IMG/VR virus record: IMGVR_UViG_3300008107_000771
Location: 1-21,158 of that record
Source: a virus
DNA: 21,158 nt
Strand: one strand, 5' to 3'
The stretch's first letter is position 1. The number at the start of each line of letters is the position of its first letter. A program made the translations under genes and the position numbers. A model generated the notes under the pieces. The model was not told where the DNA came from. It saw nothing but the letters and a program-made list of their open reading frames with translations, and did not search any database. Positions 6,516 through 14,385 of this stretch are shown here, in pieces.

Positions 6516-8230
6516 TGATTATTTTCAAAAAATGTCGTTGGAAGAATTTTCTTTCAACCGGTAACGCATTCACCGAAATTGACCTAACTCGTTCAACCAA
6601 CACCTTGATTGTTGGTCATAATGGTGCCGGTAAATCCAGCATCTTGGACGCACTCACTTTTGGTCTTTTCGGTAAACCCTTTCGCAAAATTAATAAACCA
6701 CAACTTGTAAACTCGATTAACAATTCGAATACTGTAGTTGAGATTGAATTCAGTATTGGTAAAAAACAATACAAGGTAACACGAGGTATCAAGCCCAACG
6801 TTTTTGAAATTCATTGTGATGGTGTATTGGTAAATCAAGATGCAAAGTCAAAAGATTATCAAGAACACCTTGAAAGATTCATCCTTAAACTGAATTACAA
6901 ATCATTCACTCAAGTTGTCATTCTTGGGTCAGCTTCTTTTGTTCCTTTCATGCAGTTATCTCCTGCTGACCGTAGAGCAATCATTGAAGATTTACTTGAC
7001 ATTCAGATTTTTTCTTCAATGAATGTAATAGTAAAAAATAAAATTTCAAATATTAAAGATAGTCAGAAGACTGTTGAATATGATATGAAACTTATTGCAG
7101 AAAAGATTGAACTTCAGAAACTGAACATAGAGGAACATAAGAAAAACAATCTTGTTGAAATCGAAAAGAAGGTTACTGAACTGAACACGAATGCTGAAGC
7201 CGTTAAAACTACGTTAAAAAATATTGGACTAATACAAAAGCATGTTGATATTTTATCCAATAGAGTATTAGATGAAACTACAATTGCTACAAAAAATAAA
7301 AAGCTATTACAGATTGAAGCCAAGTTTGAAAATAACATTGGTAAGTTGAGAAAAGAAATTGCTTTTTATGAAGACAATGATAATTGTCCGACTTGCCAGC
7401 AGACCATCACTGATGACCATAAGACAACACATGTGTCGGAAAAGAAAACTAAAATTCAGGAGATTTCTGAGGCACAAGATAAACTTAAAGGGGAGTTACA
7501 AAAGGTCACTGACCGTATTGAGGTAATAAATGGTATTCAAAAACATATTCGAGATCATCAAACTGAACTTGTAAAATTGAATACACAGATTACAAGTATC
7601 AATCAATATAATGTTAAACTTTTGACTCAGATAGATGAATTGAAAAAGAAATCGAATTCAGGTGAAGAAGACAATACTAAACTTAAATCATTAAAGGAAG
7701 AAATGTCTGCTTCAATTGCAACTGGTAAAGAACTTGCAGAAGAAAAACAATATCATGAGTTTGCTGCAACTTTGTTAAAAGATACAGGCATCAAAACAAA
7801 AATCATTAAACAATATTTGCCTGTCATGAATAAATTGATTAACAAATACTTGACTGCTATGGACTTTTTTGTTAACTTCAATTTGAACGAATCATTTGAA
7901 GAATCCATTAAGTCTCGTCACCGTGATGAATTTTCTTATGCATCATTCTCTGAAGGTGAAAAGATGCGTATCGACTTGGCATTGCTATTCACATGGAGAC
8001 AAATTGCTAAGATGAAAAATTCGGTTAGTACAAATCTTTTGATTCTCGATGAAGTGTTCGATTCTTCTCTTGATGGTGTTGGTACAGAAGAATTCTTAAA
8101 ACTTTTGAACAGCCTAGATAATACTACAAATGTTTTTGTAATCTCACATAAAGGTGACCAGCTTTTCGATAAGTTCCGGTCTGTAATTAAATTTGAAAAA
8201 GTGAAAAACTTCTCACAGGTGGCAAAATGA
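6515..8230 (+). CDS. 46: gp46-like (SbcC/Rad50) recombination ATPase
   Basis: The 571-aa ATPase subunit that partners gp47 in end resection (T4 gp46: 560 aa). Visible from N to C: Walker A GHNGAGKSS (34-42); Q-loop region FTQVVILGSASFVPF; two long coiled-coil arms (about 165-285 and 305-420) rich in Lys, Glu and Leu; the zinc hook CPTC in DNCPTCQQT (about 291-294); ABC signature FSEGEKMRIDLALLF (about 477-491); Walker B LLILDEVFDSSLD (about 508-520); and a His switch in VISHKGD. All catalytic elements are intact, unlike those in the neighbouring gp47. Translation is coupled on both sides: taATG with the oxygenase and ATGA with the deformylase. Confidence 0.96.
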   Translation: MIIFKKCRWKNFLSTGNAFTEIDLTRSTNTLIVGHNGAGKSSILDALTFGLFGKPFRKINKPQLVNSINNSNTVVEIEFSIGKKQYKVTRGIKPNVFEIHCDGVLVNQDAKSKDYQEHLERFILKLNYKSFTQVVILGSASFVPFMQLSPADRRAIIEDLLDIQIFSSMNVIVKNKISNIKDSQKTVEYDMKLIAEKIELQKLNIEEHKKNNLVEIEKKVTELNTNAEAVKTTLKNIGLIQKHVDILSNRVLDETTIATKNKKLLQIEAKFENNIGKLRKEIAFYEDNDNCPTCQQTITDDHKTTHVSEKKTKIQEISEAQDKLKGELQKVTDRIEVINGIQKHIRDHQTELVKLNTQITSINQYNVKLLTQIDELKKKSNSGEEDNTKLKSLKEEMSASIATGKELAEEKQYHEFAATLLKDTGIKTKIIKQYLPVMNKLINKYLTAMDFFVNFNLNESFEESIKSRHRDEFSYASFSEGEKMRIDLALLFTWRQIAKMKNSVSTNLLILDEVFDSSLDGVGTEEFLKLLNSLDNTTNVFVISHKGDQLFDKFRSVIKFEKVKNFSQVAK

Positions 8231-8862
8231 ATGATAAAAATGATTTTCTAGTAATTGATACTGATGCATGGAAAAAAGATTTACCTGTAATCAGCAAAAA
8301 AATTGAAATTTTTACTCTTGTACCAGAAATACATCCAGCTTTAAAGTCAGCACTACCAGAATTTGACTTTGCTAATCCACCAGTTAATCCCTCAGAGTTC
8401 GCAAGTTCTCTTGTTGAAACATGTAAGAAGCACAACGGGCTAGGTCTTTCTGCCAATCAATGCGGATACAATTACAGAGTATTCGTCATGGGTTCTGGTG
8501 ATGAATATGTGGCATTCTTTAATCCAAAAATCATTTCCGTTTCGGAAGAAAAAATTAAAATGGAAGAAGGTTGCCTTTCATTTATGGATTTATTCCTAAA
8601 CATTGAGCGCCCTACTAAAATTGAGGTAGAATACCAAGATTTCACTGGTACATTGAAGACTGCTACGTTTGCCGGATTAACTGCACGTTGTTTCCAACAT
8701 GAGCTTGACCACATGAACGGAGTAGTGTATACTATGCATGTGAAGCCATTAGCTATGCAAATGGCAATGAAAAAGAGATCGAAACTTGCCGTTCAAAGAC
8801 GAAAGTTACAACAGATGATGATTAACAAAGTGAAAGAAAAATTTAATGTCAAACGTTTCTGA
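8227..8862 (+). CDS. def: Peptide deformylase
   Basis: Removes the N-formyl group from nascent proteins. All three family motifs are present: GLGLSANQ (71-78, motif 1 GΦGΦAAxQ with Ser in place of the first Ala), EEGCLSF (113-119, motif 2, metal-ligand Cys116), and HELDH (158-162, motif 3, His ligands and catalytic Glu). The length (211 aa) exceeds many phage deformylases because of a ~35-residue N-terminal extension and a basic C-terminal tail (MKKRSKLAVQRRK...). T4-like cyanophages often carry def, where it has been proposed to sustain protein maturation during infection. It overlaps gene 46 by four bases (ATGA) and the DruA-like gene by 17 bases, so it belongs to the same transcript as the recombination genes. 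Confidence 0.95.
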   Translation: MNDKNDFLVIDTDAWKKDLPVISKKIEIFTLVPEIHPALKSALPEFDFANPPVNPSEFASSLVETCKKHNGLGLSANQCGYNYRVFVMGSGDEYVAFFNPKIISVSEEKIKMEEGCLSFMDLFLNIERPTKIEVEYQDFTGTLKTATFAGLTARCFQHELDHMNGVVYTMHVKPLAMQMAMKKRSKLAVQRRKLQQMMINKVKEKFNVKRF

Positions 8863-10201
8863 AGGTGAAAATGAAAAGTGGCCAGTACATGTGCAAAAGC
8901 AATGGGAAGTTTGGTCCGAAAACAATCCAAAAAGTTCATTTGAGCATGTGGATATTGATGAATTGAAACGCATTCTCATTGAAGACTTGACCTATGCATC
9001 CAACATGGATGTTAAAGAATACACACTCTATCAGAAATGGTGTGAAGTTCAGGAGAAGTTTCCCACAAAAACTAACAATACTTTTTGGGGTGAAGAAAAG
9101 GTTCTCATCGATCCTGAACAAGGTAAGTATATTGACATTGCAAAGAACAACATCTGGATACCAGAATCACCTGATGACTTCATGAACTTACGTCCCGTCA
9201 TGGAATTCACTGATGACTCCGGACACAATTTCACGACAGGAATTGATGGTACAACCATAAAAAGCGACAAAAAGCGCACCAAAGACCTTCCTGTATTGTG
9301 GAACACGACACGTACCTTTATCTCTACGATGAAGAACAACTCGAACATTGGTCGCAATCTCAACTTCATTGTCAAAGATGATGTAACTGGTAAATATCTT
9401 GGTGTCATTTGTATTTCTTCCGACTTCTTAGATTTGACACCACGTGATACTGCGATTGGTTGGGAACGTGAAAAGAAAACACAAGGTGGTATGATTAACC
9501 ATACTGCGATTGGTTCTTCTATTGTTCCACTTCAACCACTCGGTTTCAATTACATGGGTGGAAAACTACTTGCATTGCTTTGCCTATCTGATACCGTTCA
9601 ACGACTATGGAAAGAAAAGTACGGTGACGTTCTTGCAGGAGTCACAACCACTTCTCTTTATGGAAACACTAAAGCTGGTGGACTTTCTCAATATGATGGT
9701 CTTGAATATTGGAACAAAATGGGTTTTTCTTCCGGTTCGGTTGCCTTTGAACCTCGTAAATCTACACTAAACATGCTTTGGAACTGGCTCAAAGAAAACC
9801 ACACAGACAAATACTTTGAATGGTGGGAAGCGAAGAATGATAAAGGTCTTCCGTTTAAACGTGACCACAAGAATCGTTCGCTACATTTCTTGTATCCAAA
9901 ACTTGGTATTCCAAAAGAGTTGACCCGCACCGCACATCAACGTGGTATCTATTTCTCACCACTCTACAATAATACCAATGAGTTTCTCCGTGGAGAAATT
10001 GCAGAGGACCAACTCGTAAAATCTTTTGATACTTCCGAACAAGCATTGTCTGACCTCTGGAAAGCCAAATATGCCAAAGGTCGTATTCGTCAGCTACAGA
10101 AGAAAAACAACGTTTCATATGAAACCTTGTTCTATGACGATTTGGTATACTTGACATGGGAAGAAACCAAAGCAAAATATTTGCCGCAAGTAGGACGGTA
10201 A
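8846..10201 (+). CDS. DruA-like protein (DUF4338-like)
   Basis: A 451-aa protein whose centre resembles DUF4338, the domain of DruA from the Druantia anti-phage system. The matching segment (about 155-300) reads NLNFIVKD..TGKYLGVI, a PRDTAIGWE turn, then NHTAIGS.IVP, GFNYMGGKLLALLCLSD, and LAGVTTTSLYG followed by YWNKMGF.SG. This order (ligand-like strand, RDxxIGW, conserved Asn, GGKLLAL, TT.SLYG, W..G) is the family pattern as I remember it. Biochemistry of the domain is not settled. A phage copy might block a host system, compete with it, or do an unrelated nucleic-acid job. N-terminal residues 1-110 and C-terminal 300-451 have no pattern I recognise. The ribosome site is weak (AAAGAAAAA), and the start overlaps def, suggesting translational coupling. 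Confidence 0.72.
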   Translation: MSNVSEGENEKWPVHVQKQWEVWSENNPKSSFEHVDIDELKRILIEDLTYASNMDVKEYTLYQKWCEVQEKFPTKTNNTFWGEEKVLIDPEQGKYIDIAKNNIWIPESPDDFMNLRPVMEFTDDSGHNFTTGIDGTTIKSDKKRTKDLPVLWNTTRTFISTMKNNSNIGRNLNFIVKDDVTGKYLGVICISSDFLDLTPRDTAIGWEREKKTQGGMINHTAIGSSIVPLQPLGFNYMGGKLLALLCLSDTVQRLWKEKYGDVLAGVTTTSLYGNTKAGGLSQYDGLEYWNKMGFSSGSVAFEPRKSTLNMLWNWLKENHTDKYFEWWEAKNDKGLPFKRDHKNRSLHFLYPKLGIPKELTRTAHQRGIYFSPLYNNTNEFLRGEIAEDQLVKSFDTSEQALSDLWKAKYAKGRIRQLQKKNNVSYETLFYDDLVYLTWEETKAKYLPQVGR

Positions 10202-10226
10202 ATGTACAAGTGTACCAATAAAACAC

Positions 10227-10255
10227 TTGACTTTTATCCTACATAATTGTATACT
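10227..10255 (+). promoter_or_regulatory. Sigma70 promoter of the HTH cassette
   Basis: TTGACT (10227-10232), 17-bp spacer, TATACT (10250-10255), 23 bases after the DruA-like stop. The predicted start near 10262 coincides with a 5-bp hairpin (TGCTC/GAGCA, 10262-10275, loop AGAT), so the mRNA would begin with a protective 5' stem-loop. Confidence 0.85.
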
Positions 10256-10304
10256 GTGATTTGCTCAGATGAGCAGTGTTCTTAACTTTAAAATGGAGTT
10301 TATT

Positions 10305-10577
10305 ATGAAAAAATTAACCGTTAAACAAAAAATGTTGCAAGCCCTTTCCAAAAAAGAGGGATACAACACCTTCAGCGTAGCCCAGGCTCGTTCACGTTTT
10401 GGTATCACCAACGTTGCCGCACGTATTGCGGAATTGCGTAGCGAAGGTTATGCTATCTACACAAACATCAAGTCTCGTGCAGATGGTTCTAAGGTTGCTG
10501 TTTACCGTCTTGGTTCACCATCCAAGTCTTTCAAAGCACAATGCCGTGCTATGGGCGTTCGTCCACAAACCGTTTAA
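10305..10577 (+). CDS. Small winged-helix/helix-turn-helix protein
   Basis: A 90-aa basic protein. ATG 10305 is chosen because ATGGAG stands seven bases upstream; an in-frame ATG at 10269 would add 12 residues but falls within the 5' hairpin region. The pattern LTVKQKMLQALSKKEGYNTF..AQARSRFGI.NVAARIAELRSEGYAIYT is that of small phage winged-helix proteins (helix, turn, recognition helix with AARIAELR, then a wing strand). The tail (SKSFKAQCRAMGVR) is basic. It is likely a DNA-binding regulator; the target is unknown. It is monocistronic, with its own near-consensus promoter, a hairpin at the predicted 5' end and a strong terminator. Codon use (CGT, GGT, GCC) suggests high expression. This is one of the few single-gene transcripts in the window. 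Confidence 0.8.
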   Translation: MKKLTVKQKMLQALSKKEGYNTFSVAQARSRFGITNVAARIAELRSEGYAIYTNIKSRADGSKVAVYRLGSPSKSFKAQCRAMGVRPQTV

Positions 10578-10592
10578 TATCGGTTTGATACG

Positions 10593-10632
10593 GGAGAGCA
10601 CCGTTCTTTGAGAATGGTCTCTCCTTTTTTTT
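10593..10632 (+). terminator. Rho-independent terminator after the HTH gene
   Basis: GGAGAG (10593-10598) pairs with CTCTCC (10619-10624), extended inside by ACC/GGT and TTCT/AGAA with one bulged C and one G-T pair, and is followed by eight T residues (10625-10632). A second inverted repeat, AAACCG/CGGTTT (10567-10586), straddles the stop codon just upstream. Confidence 0.92.
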
Positions 10633-10647
10633 ATTTTTGGAGTACAA

Positions 10648-11445
10648 ATGGAAATTTCAATTAAAACAGAAGAACTTAGAAAAAATAAGCTGTTTGTTGC
10701 CACACCGATGTATGGTGGGCAAAACCATGGACTCTATATGAAGGCATGTCTTGACTTACAAGGTATGTGTATTCAATATGGAATCGAAGTCAAATTCTCA
10801 TTCTTGTTTAATGAGTCTTTGATTACACGTGCAAGAAATTATTTGGTAGATGAATTCTTGAATCGTTCAGACTGTACACATATGTTGTTCATTGATTCTG
10901 ATATCAACTTTAATCCACAAGATGTGATTGCAATGTTGGCGCTAGATAAAGACGTTATTGGTGGACCTTATCCTAAGAAGGCTATCAAGTGGACCAACGT
11001 AAAGAAAGCGGTTCAAATGCATCCTGACATTGAGCCTCATGCATTGGAAAAAGTCACTGGTGACTATGTGTTTAATCCAGTAAAAGGTACCGCACAGTTT
11101 TCTGTATCTGAACCACTTGAAGTTATGGAAATCGGAACTGGCTTCATGATGATTAAGCGTGACGTTTTCCCTAAGTTTGCCGCACAATATCCACAACTGA
11201 AATATAAACCAGATCATGTTGGTCAAGCACACTTTGACGGTTCCCGTTACATTCATGCATACTTTGATACAGTGATTGATCCAGTTTCCGAACGTTACTT
11301 GTCAGAAGATTACATGTTCTGTCAATGGTGGCGTAACATGGGTGGTCAAATCTGGTTATGCCCATGGATGAAAACTCAGCACATTGGTACCTATCACTTC
11401 CAAGGCGATATGCCTGCTGTTGCCAATTTTGTCGGAGAAATGTAA
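10648..11445 (+). CDS. GT-A type glycosyltransferase-like protein
   Basis: A 265-aa protein with a nucleotide-sugar-binding Rossmann-like N-terminus: KLFVATPMYGG (14-24), ESLITRARNYLVDEFL (56-71) and the metal-binding DxD motif in MLFIDSDINF (79-88, DSD 83-85), followed by DVIGGPYPKK. Later blocks (IGTGFMMIKRDVF, then SEDYMFCQWWRNMGGQIWLCP with an acidic ED pair, and a terminal HIGTYHFQGD) match a glycosyltransferase family found in many T4-like phages of aquatic bacteria. It may modify phage DNA, virion proteins or host surface sugars; the substrate cannot be read. It has a TGGAG ribosome site after the terminator at 10632. No obvious promoter lies between, so it may depend on read-through. 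It is coupled to the dNMP kinase gene by taATG. Confidence 0.8.
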   Translation: MEISIKTEELRKNKLFVATPMYGGQNHGLYMKACLDLQGMCIQYGIEVKFSFLFNESLITRARNYLVDEFLNRSDCTHMLFIDSDINFNPQDVIAMLALDKDVIGGPYPKKAIKWTNVKKAVQMHPDIEPHALEKVTGDYVFNPVKGTAQFSVSEPLEVMEIGTGFMMIKRDVFPKFAAQYPQLKYKPDHVGQAHFDGSRYIHAYFDTVIDPVSERYLSEDYMFCQWWRNMGGQIWLCPWMKTQHIGTYHFQGDMPAVANFVGEM

Positions 11446-12107
11446 TGATTGTTGGTTTACTTGGATTTATCGGTTCAGGTAAAGGTACAGCAGGTGACAT
11501 TCTTAAAGATATGGGTTTTACTCCTATCAGCTTTGCGAAAGGTGTTAAGGATGTTACCGCTGAAATGTTTGGATGGCCACGACACTTGCTTGAAGGTGAT
11601 ACACAACATTCTCGTGACTGGAGAGAAAAACCTGACAAATTTTGGTCATATGAATTTGGTAAAGAATTCACTCCACGTTTAGCACTTCAACTTATGGGCA
11701 CAGAGGTTGGGCGTGATGTGTTCCATAAAGACTTCTGGGTCATTAAATTAAAAAATTATATTGATAATGCGACAGAACAAAATTATGTAGTCACTGATGT
11801 TAGGTTTCAAAATGAAATTGATTTCATCAATCGACAAGGTGGTACGTTGATTGAAATTAAACGTGGAGTCACTCCACACTGGTATGATGTTGCCGCAAAA
11901 GCAAATCGTGGTGACCATAAGGCAGAAAAATTTATGCTTGAGCAATCAGGTATACATGAATCTGAATGGAGATGGGTTGGTGGCAACATCGACCACACAA
12001 TTGATAATAATGAAAGTCTGGAAGATTTGAAGAAAAAACTTACAAAATGCTTGACCGAGTCCTTTGGTCCTGATATAATTGGTGAGTCTACTAAAGGAGT
12101 ATTGTAA
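11445..12107 (+). CDS. 1: Deoxynucleoside monophosphate kinase (gp1-like)
   Basis: Phosphorylates dNMPs to dNDPs for DNA synthesis. From ATG 11445 the product is 220 aa (T4 gp1: 241). This start gives MIVGLLGFIGSGKGTAGDIL, so the P-loop GFIGSGKGT (7-15) lies where kinases of this family place it, and GTCGGAGAA precedes it; a longer frame upstream runs out of frame through the glycosyltransferase gene. Other family features: FAKGVKDVTAEMFGWPR, the LQLMGTEVGRDVF block, and VVTDVRFQNEIDFI, the conserved Asp-x-Arg strand for base/phosphate binding. The last residues, IDNNESLEDLKKKL, form the terminal helix. The clamp promoter at 12051 sits inside the 3' end. It overlaps gene 45 by one base (taATG). 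Confidence 0.92.
   Translation: MIVGLLGFIGSGKGTAGDILKDMGFTPISFAKGVKDVTAEMFGWPRHLLEGDTQHSRDWREKPDKFWSYEFGKEFTPRLALQLMGTEVGRDVFHKDFWVIKLKNYIDNATEQNYVVTDVRFQNEIDFINRQGGTLIEIKRGVTPHWYDVAAKANRGDHKAEKFMLEQSGIHESEWRWVGGNIDHTIDNNESLEDLKKKLTKCLTESFGPDIIGESTKGVL
12051..12079 (+). promoter_or_regulatory. Sigma70 promoter for the clamp gene
   Basis: TTGACC (12051-12056), 17-bp spacer, TATAAT (12074-12079), with the extended form TGATATAAT. It lies inside the end of the dNMP kinase gene, 27 bases before the gene 45 start, and AAAGGAG follows. The same nine-base -10 occurs at 1151 and 13410. Confidence 0.85.
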
Positions 12108-12790
12108 TGAAACTATCCGCAAACACTATGAACATTTTGAAAAACTTTGCAACTATTAACGAGGGTATCTACGTTAAAGCTGGAAATGTTATCGAAACTA
12201 TTTCAAAACAAAAAAATATTCTTGCCAAAGCTGAACTGACCGATACGTTTGATGCAGAATTTGGTATTCATGACTTGAATAACTTTTTAGGTAACGTAAC
12301 ACTGTCACGTGATGCACAACCTGAAATCGAAGTTGAAGAAAAGAATATCATCATTAAAGGACTTGCTGGACGTTCCAGCACCAAGTATCGGAAAGCATCG
12401 AAAGAAACTATTCTCGTTCCACCAGATAAAACCATCTCAATGGATACGGCAGAAATCAAGTTTTCTATTGATGCACAAGACTTGGAATGGATTTTTAAAG
12501 TTGCATCAGCACTGGGTTCTCCTAACATTGCGTTTGTTTCCGATGGTGAAAGTGTGAACATTGAAACATTCGATGCAAAAGATGATGCGTCACATGTGAA
12601 CTCAACAAAACTAAATGTTTCCGGTAACGGTAAAACCTATCGTATGGTTTTCGCTACAGAAAATTTACGTTTTGTTCCTGGTGCATATGATGTTACTATT
12701 GCATCCAAGGGTATTGGACATTTTAAGAACATTGCCATGTCTGTCGAATATTGGGTAACAACTGAAACTGGTTCTAAGTACGAAGGATAA
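12107..12790 (+). CDS. 45: Sliding clamp gp45
   Basis: The trimeric ring that tethers DNA polymerase and, in T4-like phages, also acts as the mobile activator of late transcription through gp55. The 227-aa length equals T4 gp45 (228). The N-terminus MKLSANTMNILKNFATINEGIYVKAGN is close to T4 (MKLSKDTTALLKNFATIN), an unusually good match, and the later segments FDAEFGIHDLNNFLG and VPGAYDVTIASKG match the family's domain strands. The start overlaps the kinase stop (taATG) with AAAGGAG upstream, plus its own near-consensus promoter. In T4 the equivalent mRNA is a RegA target, and RegA is encoded downstream at 14766; that regulation here is inference. Confidence 0.96.
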   Translation: MKLSANTMNILKNFATINEGIYVKAGNVIETISKQKNILAKAELTDTFDAEFGIHDLNNFLGNVTLSRDAQPEIEVEEKNIIIKGLAGRSSTKYRKASKETILVPPDKTISMDTAEIKFSIDAQDLEWIFKVASALGSPNIAFVSDGESVNIETFDAKDDASHVNSTKLNVSGNGKTYRMVFATENLRFVPGAYDVTIASKGIGHFKNIAMSVEYWVTTETGSKYEG

Positions 12791-12792
12791 TT

Positions 12793-13068
12793 ATGACTGC
12801 TGTGACTACTCTCTATGGTTCTTTCGATGAGAATCAACTCAAATCTATTCGTGATGCACTGTCAGAAATTTCTAACGAAATGTCGTTGATTGACTCACAC
12901 AAAGAAGCTATCAAAGATGTTATCGATGCACTCTATGATAACTTCAAGATTCCTAAAAAAGTTCTCCGCCGTATGGCAAAGACACATCACAAGCAATCGT
13001 TCCAAGAAGAAGTGACCGAAGACAATGAATTCGAAGCACTTTATATTGGTATGACTGAAACAAAATGA
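12793..13068 (+). CDS. dsbA: DsbA-like late-transcription DNA-binding protein
   Basis: A 91-aa acidic, helical protein. Its C-terminal two thirds resemble T4 DsbA (89 aa), a double-stranded DNA-binding protein that stimulates late transcription: HKEAIKDVIDALYDNFKIPK, then KVLRRMAKTHHKQSFQEEV and a closing EFEALY segment parallel the T4 pattern of a short helix, a YHK motif and an acidic EExxELYDTV end. The comparison is from memory and the identity is modest. It lies two bases after gene 45, appropriate for a protein working with clamp-dependent transcription, and overlaps the next gene by ATGA. The alternative is an unassigned small clamp-operon protein. Confidence 0.65.
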   Translation: MTAVTTLYGSFDENQLKSIRDALSEISNEMSLIDSHKEAIKDVIDALYDNFKIPKKVLRRMAKTHHKQSFQEEVTEDNEFEALYIGMTETK

Positions 13069-13412
13069 ACCCAACAAGCCGTAGAAATTTTGCAAAAAGT
13101 CTAGGGCTGGTTGGTCTACTTGCAGTTGGTGTTGAAGGTTATAAACAAGTCAAAGAACGAATTGTTTATAAACAAGATGAACTTCCAACTGCTGAGTTAG
13201 AAAAACAACTTGAAGGTAAACCCGTGTTGCAATTGCAGGCAACATATGGTGAAGTATTACCACCGCAACAGAGTAGTTATGGAAACTATTTTTTTATTGG
13301 TTCCGGTCCAAATTACAAACCTGGAACTGAAAAACATGTTGCTGTGAATATTGTACCAGGTCCTGATGGTAAACTTTATGTCAAAGAGAATGACTCTTGG
13401 CGTAAAATCTGA
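13065..13412 (+). CDS. Small protein with twin-arginine-type signal sequence
   Basis: A 115-aa protein of unknown function. Residues 4-11 (TSRRNFAK) match the Tat consensus S/T-R-R-x-F-x-K, followed by an uncharged hydrophobic stretch (SLGLVGLLAVGV, 12-23) and then a polar region, as in a Tat leader; no clear AxA cleavage site follows, so it may be a membrane anchor. The mature part contains a charged helix (residues ~28-50), a Pro/Gln/Tyr/Gly-rich turn (EVLPPQQSSYGNYFFIGSGP) and a final PGPDGKLYVKENDSWRKI. If exported, it would act in the envelope, which is odd for a gene placed between the clamp and clamp-loader genes. It overlaps the DsbA-like gene by ATGA. The gp44 promoter lies across its stop codon. 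Confidence 0.72.
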   Translation: MNPTSRRNFAKSLGLVGLLAVGVEGYKQVKERIVYKQDELPTAELEKQLEGKPVLQLQATYGEVLPPQQSSYGNYFFIGSGPNYKPGTEKHVAVNIVPGPDGKLYVKENDSWRKI

Positions 13413-13418
13413 TATAAT
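13390..13418 (+). promoter_or_regulatory. Extended -10 promoter for genes 44-62-regA
   Basis: TATAAT (13413-13418) in the extended form TGATATAAT, with a weak -35 ATGACT (13390-13395) 17 bp upstream. The next 27 bases to the gene 44 start closely resemble those following the uvsY promoter, including the TGGAG position, so this looks like a repeated promoter-leader cassette. Confidence 0.78.
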
Positions 13419-13442
13419 ATTATTTTATGATGGAGAATGTGA

Positions 13443-14384
13443 ATGGAAAGCAACCAAATGCTTTGGGTGGAAAAGTATCGTCCCCATAAAATTGAGGACT
13501 GTATTCTTCCGGATTCGATTAAAACTACCTTTCAGGAATATGTCAATAAAAAAGAAATCCCGAATTTGTTACTTGCTGGCTCCGCAGGTGTCGGTAAAAC
13601 CACAATCGCAAAAGCACTCTGTGAAGAAGTCGGTTGCGACTTTATTGTCATCAACGGATCAGACGAAAGCGGCATCGACACATTCCGAAACAAAATCAAA
13701 AACTATGCTTCATCAATGAGTCTTTCTGGTGGCCGCAAGGTCATCATTATTGATGAAGCAGATTATCTAAATCCAAACTCAACTCAGCCTGCACTCCGTG
13801 GTGCCATTGAAGAATTCTCGGTAAACTGTTCCTTTATCTTTACCTGTAACTACAAAACTCGTATTATTGAACCTCTACATTCTCGTTGTTCTGTTGTTGA
13901 ATTTAAGATTCAAAACGATCAAAAAGCAAAGATGGCGGCACAATTCTTTAAACGAGTTGAATGGATTCTTTCACAAGAAGGTATTACTTACGATAAACAA
14001 GTTGTTGCCGCTGTTGTGATGAAACACTTTCCGGATAATCGGAGAGTTCTAAATGAATTACAGCGTTACTCGGTATCAGGTACAATTGACAAGGGCATCC
14101 TTGCCGTTATCGCTGATGTTCAAATTTCAGACTTAATCAAAGCCATCAAAGGTAAAGATTTTAGTTCCGCACGTAAGTGGGTTACTAACAATCTCGATTC
14201 TGATTCTGCAACAATTTTACGTAAGATTTATGATTCGATGTACGACTTTTTGAAACCAGATAGTATTCCACCTGCTGTATTGGTTCTTGCAAAGTATCAG
14301 TATCAATCCGCCTTTGTTGCTGACCAAGAAATCAATATGATGGCCTGTTTAACCGAACTCATGGTCGAATGTGAGTTCAAATGA
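13443..14384 (+). CDS. 44: Clamp loader ATPase gp44
   Basis: The large (ATPase) subunit of the clamp loader, which opens gp45 and places it on primed DNA. At 313 aa it matches T4 gp44 (319). Features: the conserved N-terminal LWVEKYRPHKIEDCILP (7-23), Walker A LLAGSAGVGKTTIA (43-56), Walker B IIIDEADYL (101-109), sensor 1 FIFTCNYK (131-138) and the SRC arginine-finger motif LHSRCSVVEF (145-154), followed by the helical collar domain. The ATG has TGGAG upstream. The end overlaps the likely gp62 start region: TGA 14382-14384 precedes the ATG at 14386 by one base. Confidence 0.96.
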   Translation: MESNQMLWVEKYRPHKIEDCILPDSIKTTFQEYVNKKEIPNLLLAGSAGVGKTTIAKALCEEVGCDFIVINGSDESGIDTFRNKIKNYASSMSLSGGRKVIIIDEADYLNPNSTQPALRGAIEEFSVNCSFIFTCNYKTRIIEPLHSRCSVVEFKIQNDQKAKMAAQFFKRVEWILSQEGITYDKQVVAAVVMKHFPDNRRVLNELQRYSVSGTIDKGILAVIADVQISDLIKAIKGKDFSSARKWVTNNLDSDSATILRKIYDSMYDFLKPDSIPPAVLVLAKYQYQSAFVADQEINMMACLTELMVECEFK

Positions 14385-14385
14385 T

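Noticed and set aside
11358-11444. Longer N-terminus for the dNMP kinase
   Set aside because: It runs out of frame inside the glycosyltransferase gene, and the P-loop position fits ATG 11445.
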